Of a stretch of 64,000 bases of DNA, positions 7,306 to 14,685 are shown one piece after another (the stretch's first letter is position 1; every line of letters begins with the position of its first letter). A program made the position numbers and the translations under genes. The stretch is from Candidatus Dadabacteria bacterium (GTDB taxonomy: Bacteria; Desulfobacterota_D; UBA1144; Nemesobacterales; Nemesobacteraceae). The DNA lies in the NCBI GenBank assembly GCA_009840385.1, contig VXNX01000003.1:33476-97475 (forward strand), in the 5' to 3' direction. Under the pieces are notes generated by a model. It was given only the letters and a program-made list of their open reading frames with translations, searched no databases and was not told the DNA's origin.

Positions 7306-7995
7306 TCAATGTTCATGCGCTTCGGCAAGCGCGATATATATGGTCGAAAGTATAGTGAATATAAAAGCCTGCAGAAAAGATACGAAAATACCGAGTCCCA
7401 CGAAAGCCATTGGAATCAGTATATGCGTGAGGTTGGTAAACACCCCAAGCACCATGTGGTCGCCCGTTATGTTCATGAAAAGCCTGAGGGAGAGTGACAG
7501 GGGTCTTACGAGATGGCTTATCACCTCGATGATCAGCATGAGCGGTGCGAGGAAAATTACCGGGCCCAGAAAATGTTTGATGTAACCGAATCCGTGCTCT
7601 CTTATTCCGTAGTAGTTGTACATGACGAATATGAGAAGGGAGCACGCGACCGTGGTGTTAAGATTTCCGGTCGGCGGCAAAAAGCCCGGGACCATTCCCA
7701 GAAGGTTCGCGAACAGTATGAAGAAAAACGACCCGGCCAGAAGCGGGAAGTATTTCTTCGCTTTCTCTCGGGAACCAAACACGTTTTCAATCGTGTTGAA
7801 GAGAAACTCAAGTCCCACGAGTTCGAAGAAAATGTTCATCGACGGCTTCTCTTCGGGGATTACGGACTCTTCTTTCGAATAATGCTTAGTTGTCCTCAGG
7901 CCGACAAAAAGTATGAACAGAATTACGAGTACTCCGCCCAGAATATGGTCGTATTGTATGAGACCGGCTAGGGAAAACCAGCTGAAATGTTCCAT
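7306..7995 (-). CDS. atpB: F-type ATP synthase subunit a
   Basis: 229 aa, polytopic inner-membrane protein. The conserved stator helix is visible as SHLVRPLSLSLRLFMNITGDHMVLGVF; the Arg in LSLRLFMN is the one that faces the c-ring carboxylate and is essential for ion translocation. NLLGMVPGFLPPTGNLNTT is also typical, as is the C-terminal FVSFLQAFIFTILSTIYIALA helix. The gene sits between atpI and atpE on the minus strand, with short spacers (2 and 21 nt), in the usual order I-B-E. Confidence 0.96.
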   Translation of the reverse strand: MEHFSWFSLAGLIQYDHILGGVLVILFILFVGLRTTKHYSKEESVIPEEKPSMNIFFELVGLEFLFNTIENVFGSREKAKKYFPLLAGSFFFILFANLLGMVPGFLPPTGNLNTTVACSLLIFVMYNYYGIREHGFGYIKHFLGPVIFLAPLMLIIEVISHLVRPLSLSLRLFMNITGDHMVLGVFTNLTHILIPMAFVGLGIFVSFLQAFIFTILSTIYIALAEAHEH

Positions 7996-7997
7996 GT

Positions 7998-8339
7998 TTA
8001 GCCCTTCAAACCTTTACCTATTATTACTATCACCACGGAAGTTAAGCCTATCATTAAACCATATATATTTAGTTTTGCAAATATGAGCAGAACCGCTATT
8101 ATCGCAAGCAGCGCGAGCATTTTCATGACCAGTATGAACATGGAAAACGCAAGCGAATATCTCTTCTCCGCAAGCGCCTTTACGATAAATTTTATGGCCA
8201 CGTAATCGAGCAGAAAAAGCACTCCCGCAACGGCTATGGCCACTGCGATCTCTTTTTCCCCGATGGCGATATTCACGGCGAAAAGAAGAGCCGTTACTGC
8301 CAGGGACACCTTCTCAACGCCGAGACTAAGATTTTTCAT
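7998..8339 (-). CDS. atpI: ATP synthase protein I (AtpI-like)
   Basis: 113 aa with four hydrophobic segments and short polar loops (around residues 10-27, 30-50, 65-82 and 88-108). AtpI-family proteins are poorly conserved and assist c-ring or complex assembly. The call rests mainly on size, membrane topology and position directly before atpB. The ATG at 8339 overlaps the end of atpZ by 14 nt, pointing to translational coupling. A membrane protein of unrelated function is possible but unlikely in this place. Confidence 0.7.
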   Translation of the reverse strand: MKNLSLGVEKVSLAVTALLFAVNIAIGEKEIAVAIAVAGVLFLLDYVAIKFIVKALAEKRYSLAFSMFILVMKMLALLAIIAVLLIFAKLNIYGLMIGLTSVVIVIIGKGLKG

Positions 8340-8553
8340 CGTTTCCGTTTTCCCTTTTCTGCCTGAGTTTAAGGGTCCGCAAAAGCAGGGTTAGTCCTGC
8401 TACCACTCCGCATACAAGACCTAGCAGGGTAAAGAAAGGGAAGGCGGTGTCAAGTTTTCCGTCAATATAGTCGCCGAGGAAGAGCCCTGCTATGACAGAA
8501 AAGCCGAATTCAATGCCGACTACAGTGAAAAAAAGCCAGTTAGGATTTCTAAT
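8326..8553 (-). CDS. atpZ: AtpZ-like ATP synthase-associated membrane protein (apparent ATT start)
   Basis: 75 aa with two membrane helices: WLFFTVVGIEFGFSVIAGLFLGDYID and FPFFTLLGLVCGVVAGLTLLLRTL, ending in a charged tail. The G-F-S-V-x-A-G-L-F-L-G-x-Y-x-D pattern is typical of AtpZ, a small partner of AtpI linked to magnesium uptake or assembly. The open frame upstream has no ATG, GTG or TTG before it runs into hemL; the only plausible start is ATT at 8553, preceded by a GGGAGAG stretch about 5 nt away. It begins 2 nt after the hemL stop and overlaps atpI by 14 nt, so it is tightly coupled on both sides. The ATT start is an inference. Confidence 0.7.
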   Translation of the reverse strand: MRNPNWLFFTVVGIEFGFSVIAGLFLGDYIDGKLDTAFPFFTLLGLVCGVVAGLTLLLRTLKLRQKRENGNDEKS

Positions 8554-8555
8554 CT

Positions 8556-9860
8556 CTACTCTCCCTGGGAAATCTCCAGAAGCGATGTGTGTATGGCCTG
8601 AAGCGTCTGATCTATCTGCTTTTTCGTATGCGCGGTTGAAACGAATACGCTTTCAAACTGGGACGGCGGAAACATGACCCCGTTTCGAAGGAGGTTTCTG
8701 AAGAATCTTGCGTACTTTTCGGTATCGCATCCAAGGGCCCTGGAGTAGTCCGTGACTCTCTCTCCGGTGAAAAAAACGGTGAACATGGAACCTACCGAGT
8801 TTACGGTGGCGGCAATACCGATTTCCGCTACTGTCTCCCTTATTCCCGATACAAGAGAGTCGGTCAGGCTCTCAAGGCGCCTGTAGGTTCTTGCGTTAAG
8901 CTCTTTTACGGTAGCAAGTCCAGCCGCCATGGCAAGCGGATTTCCCGAGAGGGTTCCCGCCTGGTACATGGGGCCTTCGGGGGAAACCATCCCCATTATT
9001 TTCCCGCTTGCCCCGTATGCTCCCACGGGAAGACCTCCTCCTATTATTTTCCCGAGACATGTTATGTCCGGGGTTACGCCGAACAGTGACTGCGCGCCTC
9101 CCCTGGCGAGGCGAAACCCCGTTATGACCTCGTCAAAGATGAGAAGGGCTCCGTGCCTTTTGCATGCCGAGCGCAGCCGCCTGAGGAAATTTTTCCCTGG
9201 GGTTACTACTCCCATGTTCCCCGCCACGGGTTCGATTATTACCCCGGCTATTTTCTTCGGGTACTTCGCGAAAAGCTTCGCGACGGAATCTATGTCGTTA
9301 TACCGCGCGAGCAGGGTTCTGTTCACAAACGATTTGGGAACCCCGGCGCTGCTCGGATTTCCGAAAGTAGTGGCTCCCGAGCCGGATTTAACGAGCAGAA
9401 AATCCGAGTGCCCGTGGTAACATCCCTCGAACTTCACTATGTACTCCCTTCCGGTGGCTGCTCTTGCGAGCCTTATGGCACTCATCGTAGCCTCGGTTCC
9501 GGAGTTGGTCATGCGGATTTTTTCAATCGACGGGAAGCTTCTGGCTATCAGCGCGGCAAGGTCCGTTTCCAGTTCGCAGGGGGCGCCGTAACTTGTTCCA
9601 AGCGGAAGCCTTTTCTCCACGGCGCTTACGACCGAAGGGTGCGAGTGACCAAGTATCAGAGGACCCCAGGAGGCCACGTAGTCGATGAACCTGTTGCCGT
9701 CGGCGTCATACACGTAAGGACCTTCGGCCCTCGATACAAAAAGTGGCGAACCTCCGACGGCCGCGAAGGATCTCACTGGGCTGTTCACCCCGCCCACGAG
9801 AACGTTTCTCGCCCTGCGGAAAAGCTTTTCTGAATTGCGGGTGTTGGGAATTATAGTCAT
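8556..9860 (-). CDS. hemL: Glutamate-1-semialdehyde 2,1-aminomutase
   Basis: 434 aa, full length. A class III aminotransferase fold converts glutamate-1-semialdehyde to 5-aminolevulinate with PLP/PMP, the last step of the C5 route to haem. Seen motifs are NVLVGGVNSPVRSF (19-32), NSGTEATMSAIRLARAATGR (119-138), FDEVITGFR (242-250, Asp binding the PLP ring nitrogen) and CLGKIIGGGLPVGAYG with the PLP lysine at K271. The ATG at 9860 lies just 2 nt after the tnpB stop, inside the boundary of the inserted element, so the native promoter and ribosome site have been displaced. The nearest purine-rich site is AGAGG, 13 nt upstream and inside tnpB. Transcription may come from tnpB or beyond, and continues into the atp genes. 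Confidence 0.97.
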   Translation of the reverse strand: MTIIPNTRNSEKLFRRARNVLVGGVNSPVRSFAAVGGSPLFVSRAEGPYVYDADGNRFIDYVASWGPLILGHSHPSVVSAVEKRLPLGTSYGAPCELETDLAALIARSFPSIEKIRMTNSGTEATMSAIRLARAATGREYIVKFEGCYHGHSDFLLVKSGSGATTFGNPSSAGVPKSFVNRTLLARYNDIDSVAKLFAKYPKKIAGVIIEPVAGNMGVVTPGKNFLRRLRSACKRHGALLIFDEVITGFRLARGGAQSLFGVTPDITCLGKIIGGGLPVGAYGASGKIMGMVSPEGPMYQAGTLSGNPLAMAAGLATVKELNARTYRRLESLTDSLVSGIRETVAEIGIAATVNSVGSMFTVFFTGERVTDYSRALGCDTEKYARFFRNLLRNGVMFPPSQFESVFVSTAHTKKQIDQTLQAIHTSLLEISQGE

Positions 9861-9873
9861 AACTAGACAGTTA
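9860..9873 (+). repeat. Left inverted end of tnpB element
   Basis: TAACTAGACAGTTA, the exact reverse complement of the right end. It contains the tnpB stop codon (TAG on the minus strand at 9863-9865) and its outer base is the A of the hemL ATG. Confidence 0.75.
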
Positions 9874-11047
9874 CCTCTACTGTTCTTGGTCGAACAAGAC
9901 CACTGCCTTGCTTAGTTTCCATCCTTCCGACCATGCGGCTAAGATTCCCGCCCGCAATCGAGATACCTCGATGAAGGATATTTATCGCAGCGTTTAAGTC
10001 CCTGTCTATCTCAAGTCCGCATGAGCATTTATGCGTCCGCACAGACAGGTTCTTTTTCACCGTTGCTCCGCAGCTTGAGCATTTCTGCGAAGTATTCTTG
10101 GGATTCACACGTACCATCTTAACGCCAGCACTTTCGGCCTTCTCGTTAAGAAGCGTAATGAACCTGCCCCAAGCCTGCTCAGATATATTCTTTGCCAACT
10201 GCTTGTTGCGAAGCATGTTTTTTGTCTCTAACTTCTCCACTGCTATAAAGTCGTACATTTTCACCAACTCAGCAGTCAATCGGTGAAGGTAGTTTCTTTC
10301 CTTGTCCGTTACCCTTTGCCATTCTTTGGCGAGCAGGGATGCGGCTTTACGTCTGTTGTTCGATCCTTTCACCTTGCGGGACATGGAGCGTTGCAGACGT
10401 ACCAGTTTCTTTCTGTCTATCTCCCGCTTGGCCACCTTCTCTCCATCGCTCAGAGCAAGACGTTTCGATATGCCTACGTCTATACCCACGGGGCGGGTTG
10501 TCCCTTTCACGGTTTCAACATCCGGCAGTTTATAAGACAACGCCACTTCAGTTCTCAAAGGCTTCCTTGTAATCCGTACTGCCTTGAGAAGACCGTTCGG
10601 AGGAAGTTCCCGGGACGGCTTCACCACGATACGGGGAAGTCCTTTTATCTTGAGGACTGTTTTGTCGCCCTCACTCTTTAGCATCCGCCAGCACTGGTCA
10701 TTTATCTCTATAGTATGCCAACGGTACTTGCTCTGCCAGCGGGGAAATCCTGCCTTCTCCTTGGCTTTTACCCTGCGGAAAAACGACTGAAATGCCTTGT
10801 CTATCCTGCCCACAACACCTCGGAACACTTGAACGCTTATGCTCTCGTACTCAGGATCATCTGCCCTTACCTCGGTCAATGCCCTGCACTGGTCGTAATA
10901 TGAGCGACCTTTGCCCGTCTTCTTGTAGCAGTCAATCCGCTCCTCAAGGCAGGCGTTGTAAAGGTCGGCACACATCTGAAATACTCGGGAAAGCGTTTCG
11001 TGCCCCGACCTAGATAGCTTGGCCCGGCATTTGTAAGTCCTTATCAT
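9863..11047 (-). CDS. tnpB: TnpB, RNA-guided RuvC nuclease of IS605 type
   Basis: 394 aa, normal for TnpB. The N-terminal wedge domain starts MIRTYKCRA and is followed by a helical region and then the RuvC core. Catalytic acids are D190 (GIDVG), E271 (AVEKLE) and D350 (EIDRDLNAAINI), with a zinc ribbon CSSC...CSC (323-343) in between. All three acids and all four cysteines are intact. Characterised TnpBs cut DNA guided by an omega-RNA made from the element's right end, next to a short flanking motif, and help retain the element. Here the stop codon falls inside the terminal palindrome, so any omega-RNA scaffold must overlap the 3' part of this gene. The ATG at 11047 lies 14 nt inside the other end. 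Confidence 0.93.
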   Translation of the reverse strand: MIRTYKCRAKLSRSGHETLSRVFQMCADLYNACLEERIDCYKKTGKGRSYYDQCRALTEVRADDPEYESISVQVFRGVVGRIDKAFQSFFRRVKAKEKAGFPRWQSKYRWHTIEINDQCWRMLKSEGDKTVLKIKGLPRIVVKPSRELPPNGLLKAVRITRKPLRTEVALSYKLPDVETVKGTTRPVGIDVGISKRLALSDGEKVAKREIDRKKLVRLQRSMSRKVKGSNNRRKAASLLAKEWQRVTDKERNYLHRLTAELVKMYDFIAVEKLETKNMLRNKQLAKNISEQAWGRFITLLNEKAESAGVKMVRVNPKNTSQKCSSCGATVKKNLSVRTHKCSCGLEIDRDLNAAINILHRGISIAGGNLSRMVGRMETKQGSGLVRPRTVEVTV

Positions 11048-11061
11048 GATTGTGTTATACC

Positions 11062-11075
11062 TAACTGTCTAGTTA
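11062..11075 (+). repeat. Right inverted end of tnpB element
   Basis: TAACTGTCTAGTTA, inverted copy of 9860-9873, placed 14 nt upstream of the tnpB start on the minus strand. The outer flank read in the tnpB direction ends in GGGGAAT, the place where a target-adjacent motif would be sought. Confidence 0.75.
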
Positions 11076-11127
11076 ATTCCCCGGGTATTCATAGGAAACG
11101 GTTCGACGCCGACCGGGATTAGAGTTC

Positions 11128-11949
11128 TTATTCTTCCGATGCCGACAGGCTTTTTATGTGTTTTTTCGCCATGGCGGCTTCTGGTGACTCAGGGAACGCT
11201 TCAATCAGCGATTCGAAAAAGAGACTCGCCTCGTTCGGTTTCCCTATTTCCATAAGCGCGAGCCCCTGATTGAGTTGGCAAAGAGGGATTTTGGGACTGG
11301 CGGGCCAGGTTTCGATTATGTTCTGGTATTCGAGTATGGCTTCCTCGTAAAGCTTTTCCTTGAAGTAGGAATCGGCGATCAGAAACATCGCGTCTGAAGC
11401 CTTATCGCCCCTTGGGTCGTCGGCCAGATAGTCTCTAAGCAGCGCTCTCGCGGTTCCGTAATTTCCGTTGTCAAACTCCTTCCGTCCCATATCGTAGTTC
11501 TTTCTTGAGACTTTCTCCGCGGTAGGGGTTTCGGCCGGAGCAGCTTCAGGTTCGGCTGTCGGGGTCTCAGAAGGTGTTTGGGGCGCAGCGGCGGGCGGCG
11601 TCTGTGGTACGGGGGCTGTCTGTTGAGGTGCGGGAATTGTTTTCATCGACAGTTTGCTTTCTATTTTCTTGAAGCGTTCTTCATTCTGCGCGTGCATTTC
11701 CGCTATCATCTGTTCCAGTTCCAGAAGCTTGTTTTCAAGTTCGAAAGCCTTTTCGTTGAGATCAAGGATGTTCTCTTCTTTCTTTACTTCAGCTTTCAGC
11801 CAGTCGATATCCTTCTGCGTCTTTTTCAGGGTTGTCTCGATTTCCCTTTGCCTCGAGTAAAGAAAGTCCGTGTCCCCTTCCGTCGCCACGCACCCGTACA
11901 TAAATATGGAGCAGAACGATATCGCTACGGCAAGAATTTTTCTTCTCAT
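11128..11949 (-). CDS. cpoB: CpoB/YbgF-type Tol-Pal system lipoprotein
   Basis: 273 aa. A lipoprotein signal (SFCSIFMYGC, lipid-bearing Cys at about residue 20) is followed by a coiled coil of heptad character (about 28-102), a Pro/Ala/Thr-rich linker (105-150) and C-terminal TPR repeats (NYDMGRKEFDNGNYGTARALLRDYL, then three more). This is the CpoB/YbgF plan; in E. coli CpoB links outer-membrane constriction to peptidoglycan synthesis, and the coiled coil drives trimerisation. Unlike E. coli CpoB, which is soluble, this one looks lipid-anchored. Its ATG overlaps the pal stop by 4 nt. Other tol genes (tolQRAB) are not in the window. Confidence 0.85.
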   Translation of the reverse strand: MRRKILAVAISFCSIFMYGCVATEGDTDFLYSRQREIETTLKKTQKDIDWLKAEVKKEENILDLNEKAFELENKLLELEQMIAEMHAQNEERFKKIESKLSMKTIPAPQQTAPVPQTPPAAAPQTPSETPTAEPEAAPAETPTAEKVSRKNYDMGRKEFDNGNYGTARALLRDYLADDPRGDKASDAMFLIADSYFKEKLYEEAILEYQNIIETWPASPKIPLCQLNQGLALMEIGKPNEASLFFESLIEAFPESPEAAMAKKHIKSLSASEE

Positions 11950-12731
11950 TGGTTATCTGGAGAATTGCTTTCTGAAGGGCTGTCAGCTGAGAGGGCTATG
12001 AAGTGTCCCCGCCTGTTGCGGCCGTAGGCCTCTTCCGATGTCCCTTCCTGCCATATTTCCGTTTCTCCCTTGCTGATGGAATGTAGCATCTCGGGAGACA
12101 TTCCTTTTCCGATCATATACTTCTTGATCTCATCCGCTCTTTTCTTTCCAAGGGAGAGGTTGTATTCTTCGGTTCCTCGGATGTCGCAGAAACCGAAGAC
12201 TAGGATGAATTTGATCTTGTCTTTGTTCTTTTCAAAGATAGCGATGTTGCCGTCGATTACATCCATTGCCTCTTGTGGTATCTCCGAACTGTCGAATTCG
12301 AAGAAAACATCCGAAGTGGGAAGGTTGATAAGGTTTTCTCTGGAAAAAGAGTCGCGGAGCAGGGATTTTCGTATTTCCTGGGCGGCTTCGTCAAAGCCCT
12401 CCATGAAGGTGTCTTCCCTTGCGACTCCGACCGCCTGGGTGGCCTTAAGTTCCGCTTGGGAAAGAACCTTTTCGGCTTCCTCAAACTCTCCGTCACTGAC
12501 TAGGCTCTTTGCCAGTTCGAAAAGCTTTTGCGCTTCTTCGTACTCCCAAGTGTCTTCAGCCCCCTCAGCACGGGCTTCTTCAAGTTTTTCCGAAACTGCC
12601 AGAACCCTGTACTCAACTTCTGCTGAAGGTTCTTCAGGTGGGGGAGGGAGAGTCTTCTTCGAACACCCCGAAATGTGCAAAACGCCCACAACCAAGAAGA
12701 GAAAGGCAACCGCCGGGACTATTTTTTTCAT
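11946..12731 (-). CDS. pal: Peptidoglycan-associated lipoprotein (Pal/OmpA C-domain)
   Basis: 261 aa from ATG 12731, chosen because a clear lipoprotein signal starts there (MKKIVPAVAFLFLVVGVLHISGC). After a short Pro-rich linker comes an extra helical segment, acidic and TPR-like (about residues 35-140), absent from classic Pal of about 170 aa. The C-terminal OmpA-like domain follows: DVFFEFDSSEIPQEAMDVI, then GFCDIRGTEEYNLSLGKKRADEIKKYM, with the Asp and Arg that bind diaminopimelate of peptidoglycan (family FGFCDxRGTxEYNxxLGxxRA). It tethers the outer membrane to the wall. First gene of the pal-cpoB pair. Confidence 0.9.
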   Translation of the reverse strand: MKKIVPAVAFLFLVVGVLHISGCSKKTLPPPPEEPSAEVEYRVLAVSEKLEEARAEGAEDTWEYEEAQKLFELAKSLVSDGEFEEAEKVLSQAELKATQAVGVAREDTFMEGFDEAAQEIRKSLLRDSFSRENLINLPTSDVFFEFDSSEIPQEAMDVIDGNIAIFEKNKDKIKFILVFGFCDIRGTEEYNLSLGKKRADEIKKYMIGKGMSPEMLHSISKGETEIWQEGTSEEAYGRNRRGHFIALSADSPSESNSPDNQ

Positions 12732-12798
12732 GTATAGAATTTCAGTATGTTTTAAAAGGCGCCACCGAGTTGTGGCGGGTAAACTTAAAGACGGGATT

Positions 12799-12827
12799 AC
12801 TGTAGCACACGGGGGAAGGTTTTTCAA
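12799..12827 (-). promoter_or_regulatory. Candidate sigma-70 promoter for pal-cpoB
   Basis: On the minus strand TTGAAA (12827-12822) and TACAGT (12804-12799) are separated by 17 bp, about 68 nt before the pal ATG. Good -35 and spacing, moderate -10. Confidence 0.5.
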
Positions 12828-12875
12828 TTCTCCTGGAGCGTTTTTCTCGCTTGGGACAAAAAAAGGAGTTTTTCA

Positions 12876-13451
12876 GTGAACGAAGCGTCTTCGGTTTCCG
12901 GGATTTTCTGGCATAACTCCCCGGTGGTGGTCATAACCAGCAGGCGGGAGGATGAAATAAACGGCCAGGTGGCGGTAACCCTTGTCACCTCCTCGATAGT
13001 CCATACCGTGCCTAGGCTCCTTATCGGTATATGGAAGGGAAACCACACCCATGGGTTCATAATGAAAAGCAGAAATCTGGTGGTTCACCTCCTGAAAAGG
13101 GATCAGATAGCCCTTGTGCGAAACTTCGGTTTTTACTCGGGCAGGGACAGGAAAAAGTTCCCCGGCATAGACCACTTCGAGGGCAGAAACGGCTGCCCTG
13201 TCCTAAGGGATGTCCATTCCTATGTCGAGTGCTCAGTGCTAAACGCCATGGACGGAGGAGACATGACGGCTTTTCTTGTAAGCGCCGACTACGGGGAGGT
13301 AGTTAGGGGAGGGGAGTGGATGACGCTTGGGGACTTCTACTCCCTTGCCCCCGAGCAGTGGGTGATGGAGTACGGACAGAAGCTCATGGAGTCTGTGAGC
13401 TTTTCCATGCCGATAATACATAAAATAAGCCACGAGCCGTTTGAGCCCTAA
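12876..13451 (+). CDS. Flavin reductase-like FMN-binding split-barrel protein
   Basis: 191 aa. The N-terminal SPVVVITSRREDEINGQVAVTLVTSSIVHTVPRLLIGI is the flavin reductase-like fold, in which the conserved Thr/Ser and Asn residues hold FMN phosphate and the isoalloxazine ring. RNLVVHLLKRDQIALVRNFGFYSGRDRKKF corresponds to the later barrel strands. Flavoredoxin-type members shuttle electrons or reduce flavin with NAD(P)H; no specific partner is visible. The start GTG at 12876 has a good AAAGGAG 7 nt upstream. Substrate and partner unknown. Confidence 0.75.
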   Translation: MNEASSVSGIFWHNSPVVVITSRREDEINGQVAVTLVTSSIVHTVPRLLIGIWKGNHTHGFIMKSRNLVVHLLKRDQIALVRNFGFYSGRDRKKFPGIDHFEGRNGCPVLRDVHSYVECSVLNAMDGGDMTAFLVSADYGEVVRGGEWMTLGDFYSLAPEQWVMEYGQKLMESVSFSMPIIHKISHEPFEP

Positions 13452-13470
13452 GCGGCCGCCGTTTTTTCCT

Positions 13471-13869
13471 TCAGCGGATTATTATGGTCGCGGAGGCTGA
13501 GTTTCTCTCCGCGTATTTTCTCAGCTTGCCTCGGAGTTTCTTTTTGAACCAGTCTCTTGTAAAGGGGATGAGAAGGGAGAAGCCGAGAAGGTCCGTGAGC
13601 AGTCCCGGGGTGAGAAGCACCACCCCTCCCACGAGTATTAGAAGGCCGTTTATGAGGCTTTCCGTTGGCGCCCGGCCCTGGGCGAGCTCCGCCCTTATCG
13701 CGCCGACGGTACGCGTCCCCTGGCTTCTTGCAAGCGCCGCTCCAAGCACTCCCGTTGCTATTACTATGAATATGGTCGGCCAGAGCCCTATCAGGTTTCC
13801 GAGCTTTATGAGCAGCGCCAGCTCAATGAGCGGAACCACCGTGAACAGAATTAACAGTCTTACAAACAT
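13471..13869 (-). CDS. fxsA: FxsA family membrane protein
   Basis: 132 aa from ATG 13869; longer readings upstream have no family resemblance and cross the divergent gene. The FxsA pattern is clear: MFVRLLILFTVVPLIELALLIKLGNLIGLWPTIFIVIATGVLGAALARSQG, then LINGLLILVGGVVLLTPGLLTDLLGFSLLIP. Three to four membrane helices and a basic tail. E. coli FxsA interferes with exclusion of phage T7 by the F plasmid when overproduced; the normal job is unknown. It is divergent from the lipoprotein gene, with starts close together. Confidence 0.88.
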   Translation of the reverse strand: MFVRLLILFTVVPLIELALLIKLGNLIGLWPTIFIVIATGVLGAALARSQGTRTVGAIRAELAQGRAPTESLINGLLILVGGVVLLTPGLLTDLLGFSLLIPFTRDWFKKKLRGKLRKYAERNSASATIIIR

Positions 13870-13944
13870 TTGAATTCCCCCCGGGCAATCCCGGTTATCT
13901 GTTACGGTATAATAATATATCCGGGGGGAAATGCCGAATTGCCG

Positions 13945-14685
13945 ATGGGAAAGCTGCCTTCGCGAAGAAAAATTCTCATATCCTTTCTGCTCATTCTGTG
14001 CCTGGGGGCGGGGGGATGCCGGCTCTTCAGGTTTCTCGAGGTAAAGGGCCAGCTCGGGAATTTCACCGAGAATTTCAGCGTGAGCGACCACGACGGCCTC
14101 AGGCTTATATTTAAAAAGCCCGTGCTGCTCGCAGGAGACATGGCGTGGCTTATGGTCTACTCGCCGCCCGTAAAAACCCGCGTTTCGCAGGACACCGAGC
14201 TTTGGACCTATCATCTGGTAAAGAAATACCCGGGCAGAAAAAGCGAAGGCGGAAATTTCGACCTGGCAATGGGAATGAAGCTTTGTGGCAGGAAGCTTTG
14301 CGAGATCGTCTTTCCCGAGCGTTTCACTAAGTATATAAGCAAGGAGGTTCTCGGGAAGGTGATGGGCTCGGTAGGCGGTGCCGAAGTGAAAAAGCTTGCA
14401 AAGACAAGCACCGCGGCGGTTACGTCTCTTGAATCCAAGGAAATTCCGAACCTCTCGGAGGTGATAGAGATTCTCGGCCGTCCGTACGCAAAGCTAAACG
14501 AGGAGGGCGGCAGCGTTTTCGTCTATAAGTACAGGTTGCGGGAAAAAACCCCCGAGGGAAAATACGTGGTGTTCAGTCTTCTTTTGAGCTTTAACGAGAA
14601 AACGGCCAAGCTCAAGAGGCTCGTGCTTCCGCTTAGAAGCGTGAAGCTCGCGATGAATTTCGAGTCGGACGGGGCGGGAAGATGA
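13945..14685 (+). CDS. Predicted lipoprotein of unknown function
   Basis: About 246 aa from ATG 13945 (a TTG at 13939 is 8 nt after GGGGGGAA and could be used instead). A basic start and hydrophobic core (RRKILISFLLILCLGAGGC) form a lipoprotein signal. The rest is mixed alpha/beta with a basic surface; EIPNLSEVIEILGRPYAKLNEEGGSVFVYKYRL resembles the short lipoprotein motif of the SmpA/OmlA (BamE-like) fold, but this is a weak impression. It overlaps ispE by 4 nt, so it is in an operon with ispE. I do not recognise the family. Confidence 0.6.
   Translation: MGKLPSRRKILISFLLILCLGAGGCRLFRFLEVKGQLGNFTENFSVSDHDGLRLIFKKPVLLAGDMAWLMVYSPPVKTRVSQDTELWTYHLVKKYPGRKSEGGNFDLAMGMKLCGRKLCEIVFPERFTKYISKEVLGKVMGSVGGAEVKKLAKTSTAAVTSLESKEIPNLSEVIEILGRPYAKLNEEGGSVFVYKYRLREKTPEGKYVVFSLLLSFNEKTAKLKRLVLPLRSVKLAMNFESDGAGR

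Larger units (their letters stand above)
9860..11075 (-). mobile_element. tnpB-only IS200/IS605-type insertion element
   Basis: A single tnpB gene is framed by 14-bp perfectly inverted ends: TAACTAGACAGTTA at 9860-9873 and TAACTGTCTAGTTA at 11062-11075. Each end is itself a small palindrome (TAACT/AGTTA with a 4-nt loop), consistent with the hairpin ends that Y1 transposases recognise in this class. No tnpA is present, so the element would need a transposase in trans. It separates hemL from the pal-cpoB genes. The left end runs into the hemL ATG. Exact ends are inferred from the repeats and have not been compared with an empty site. Confidence 0.75.

Noticed and set aside
9153-9833. 226-codon plus-strand frame inside hemL
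   Set aside because: Antisense to conserved hemL; no family resemblance.
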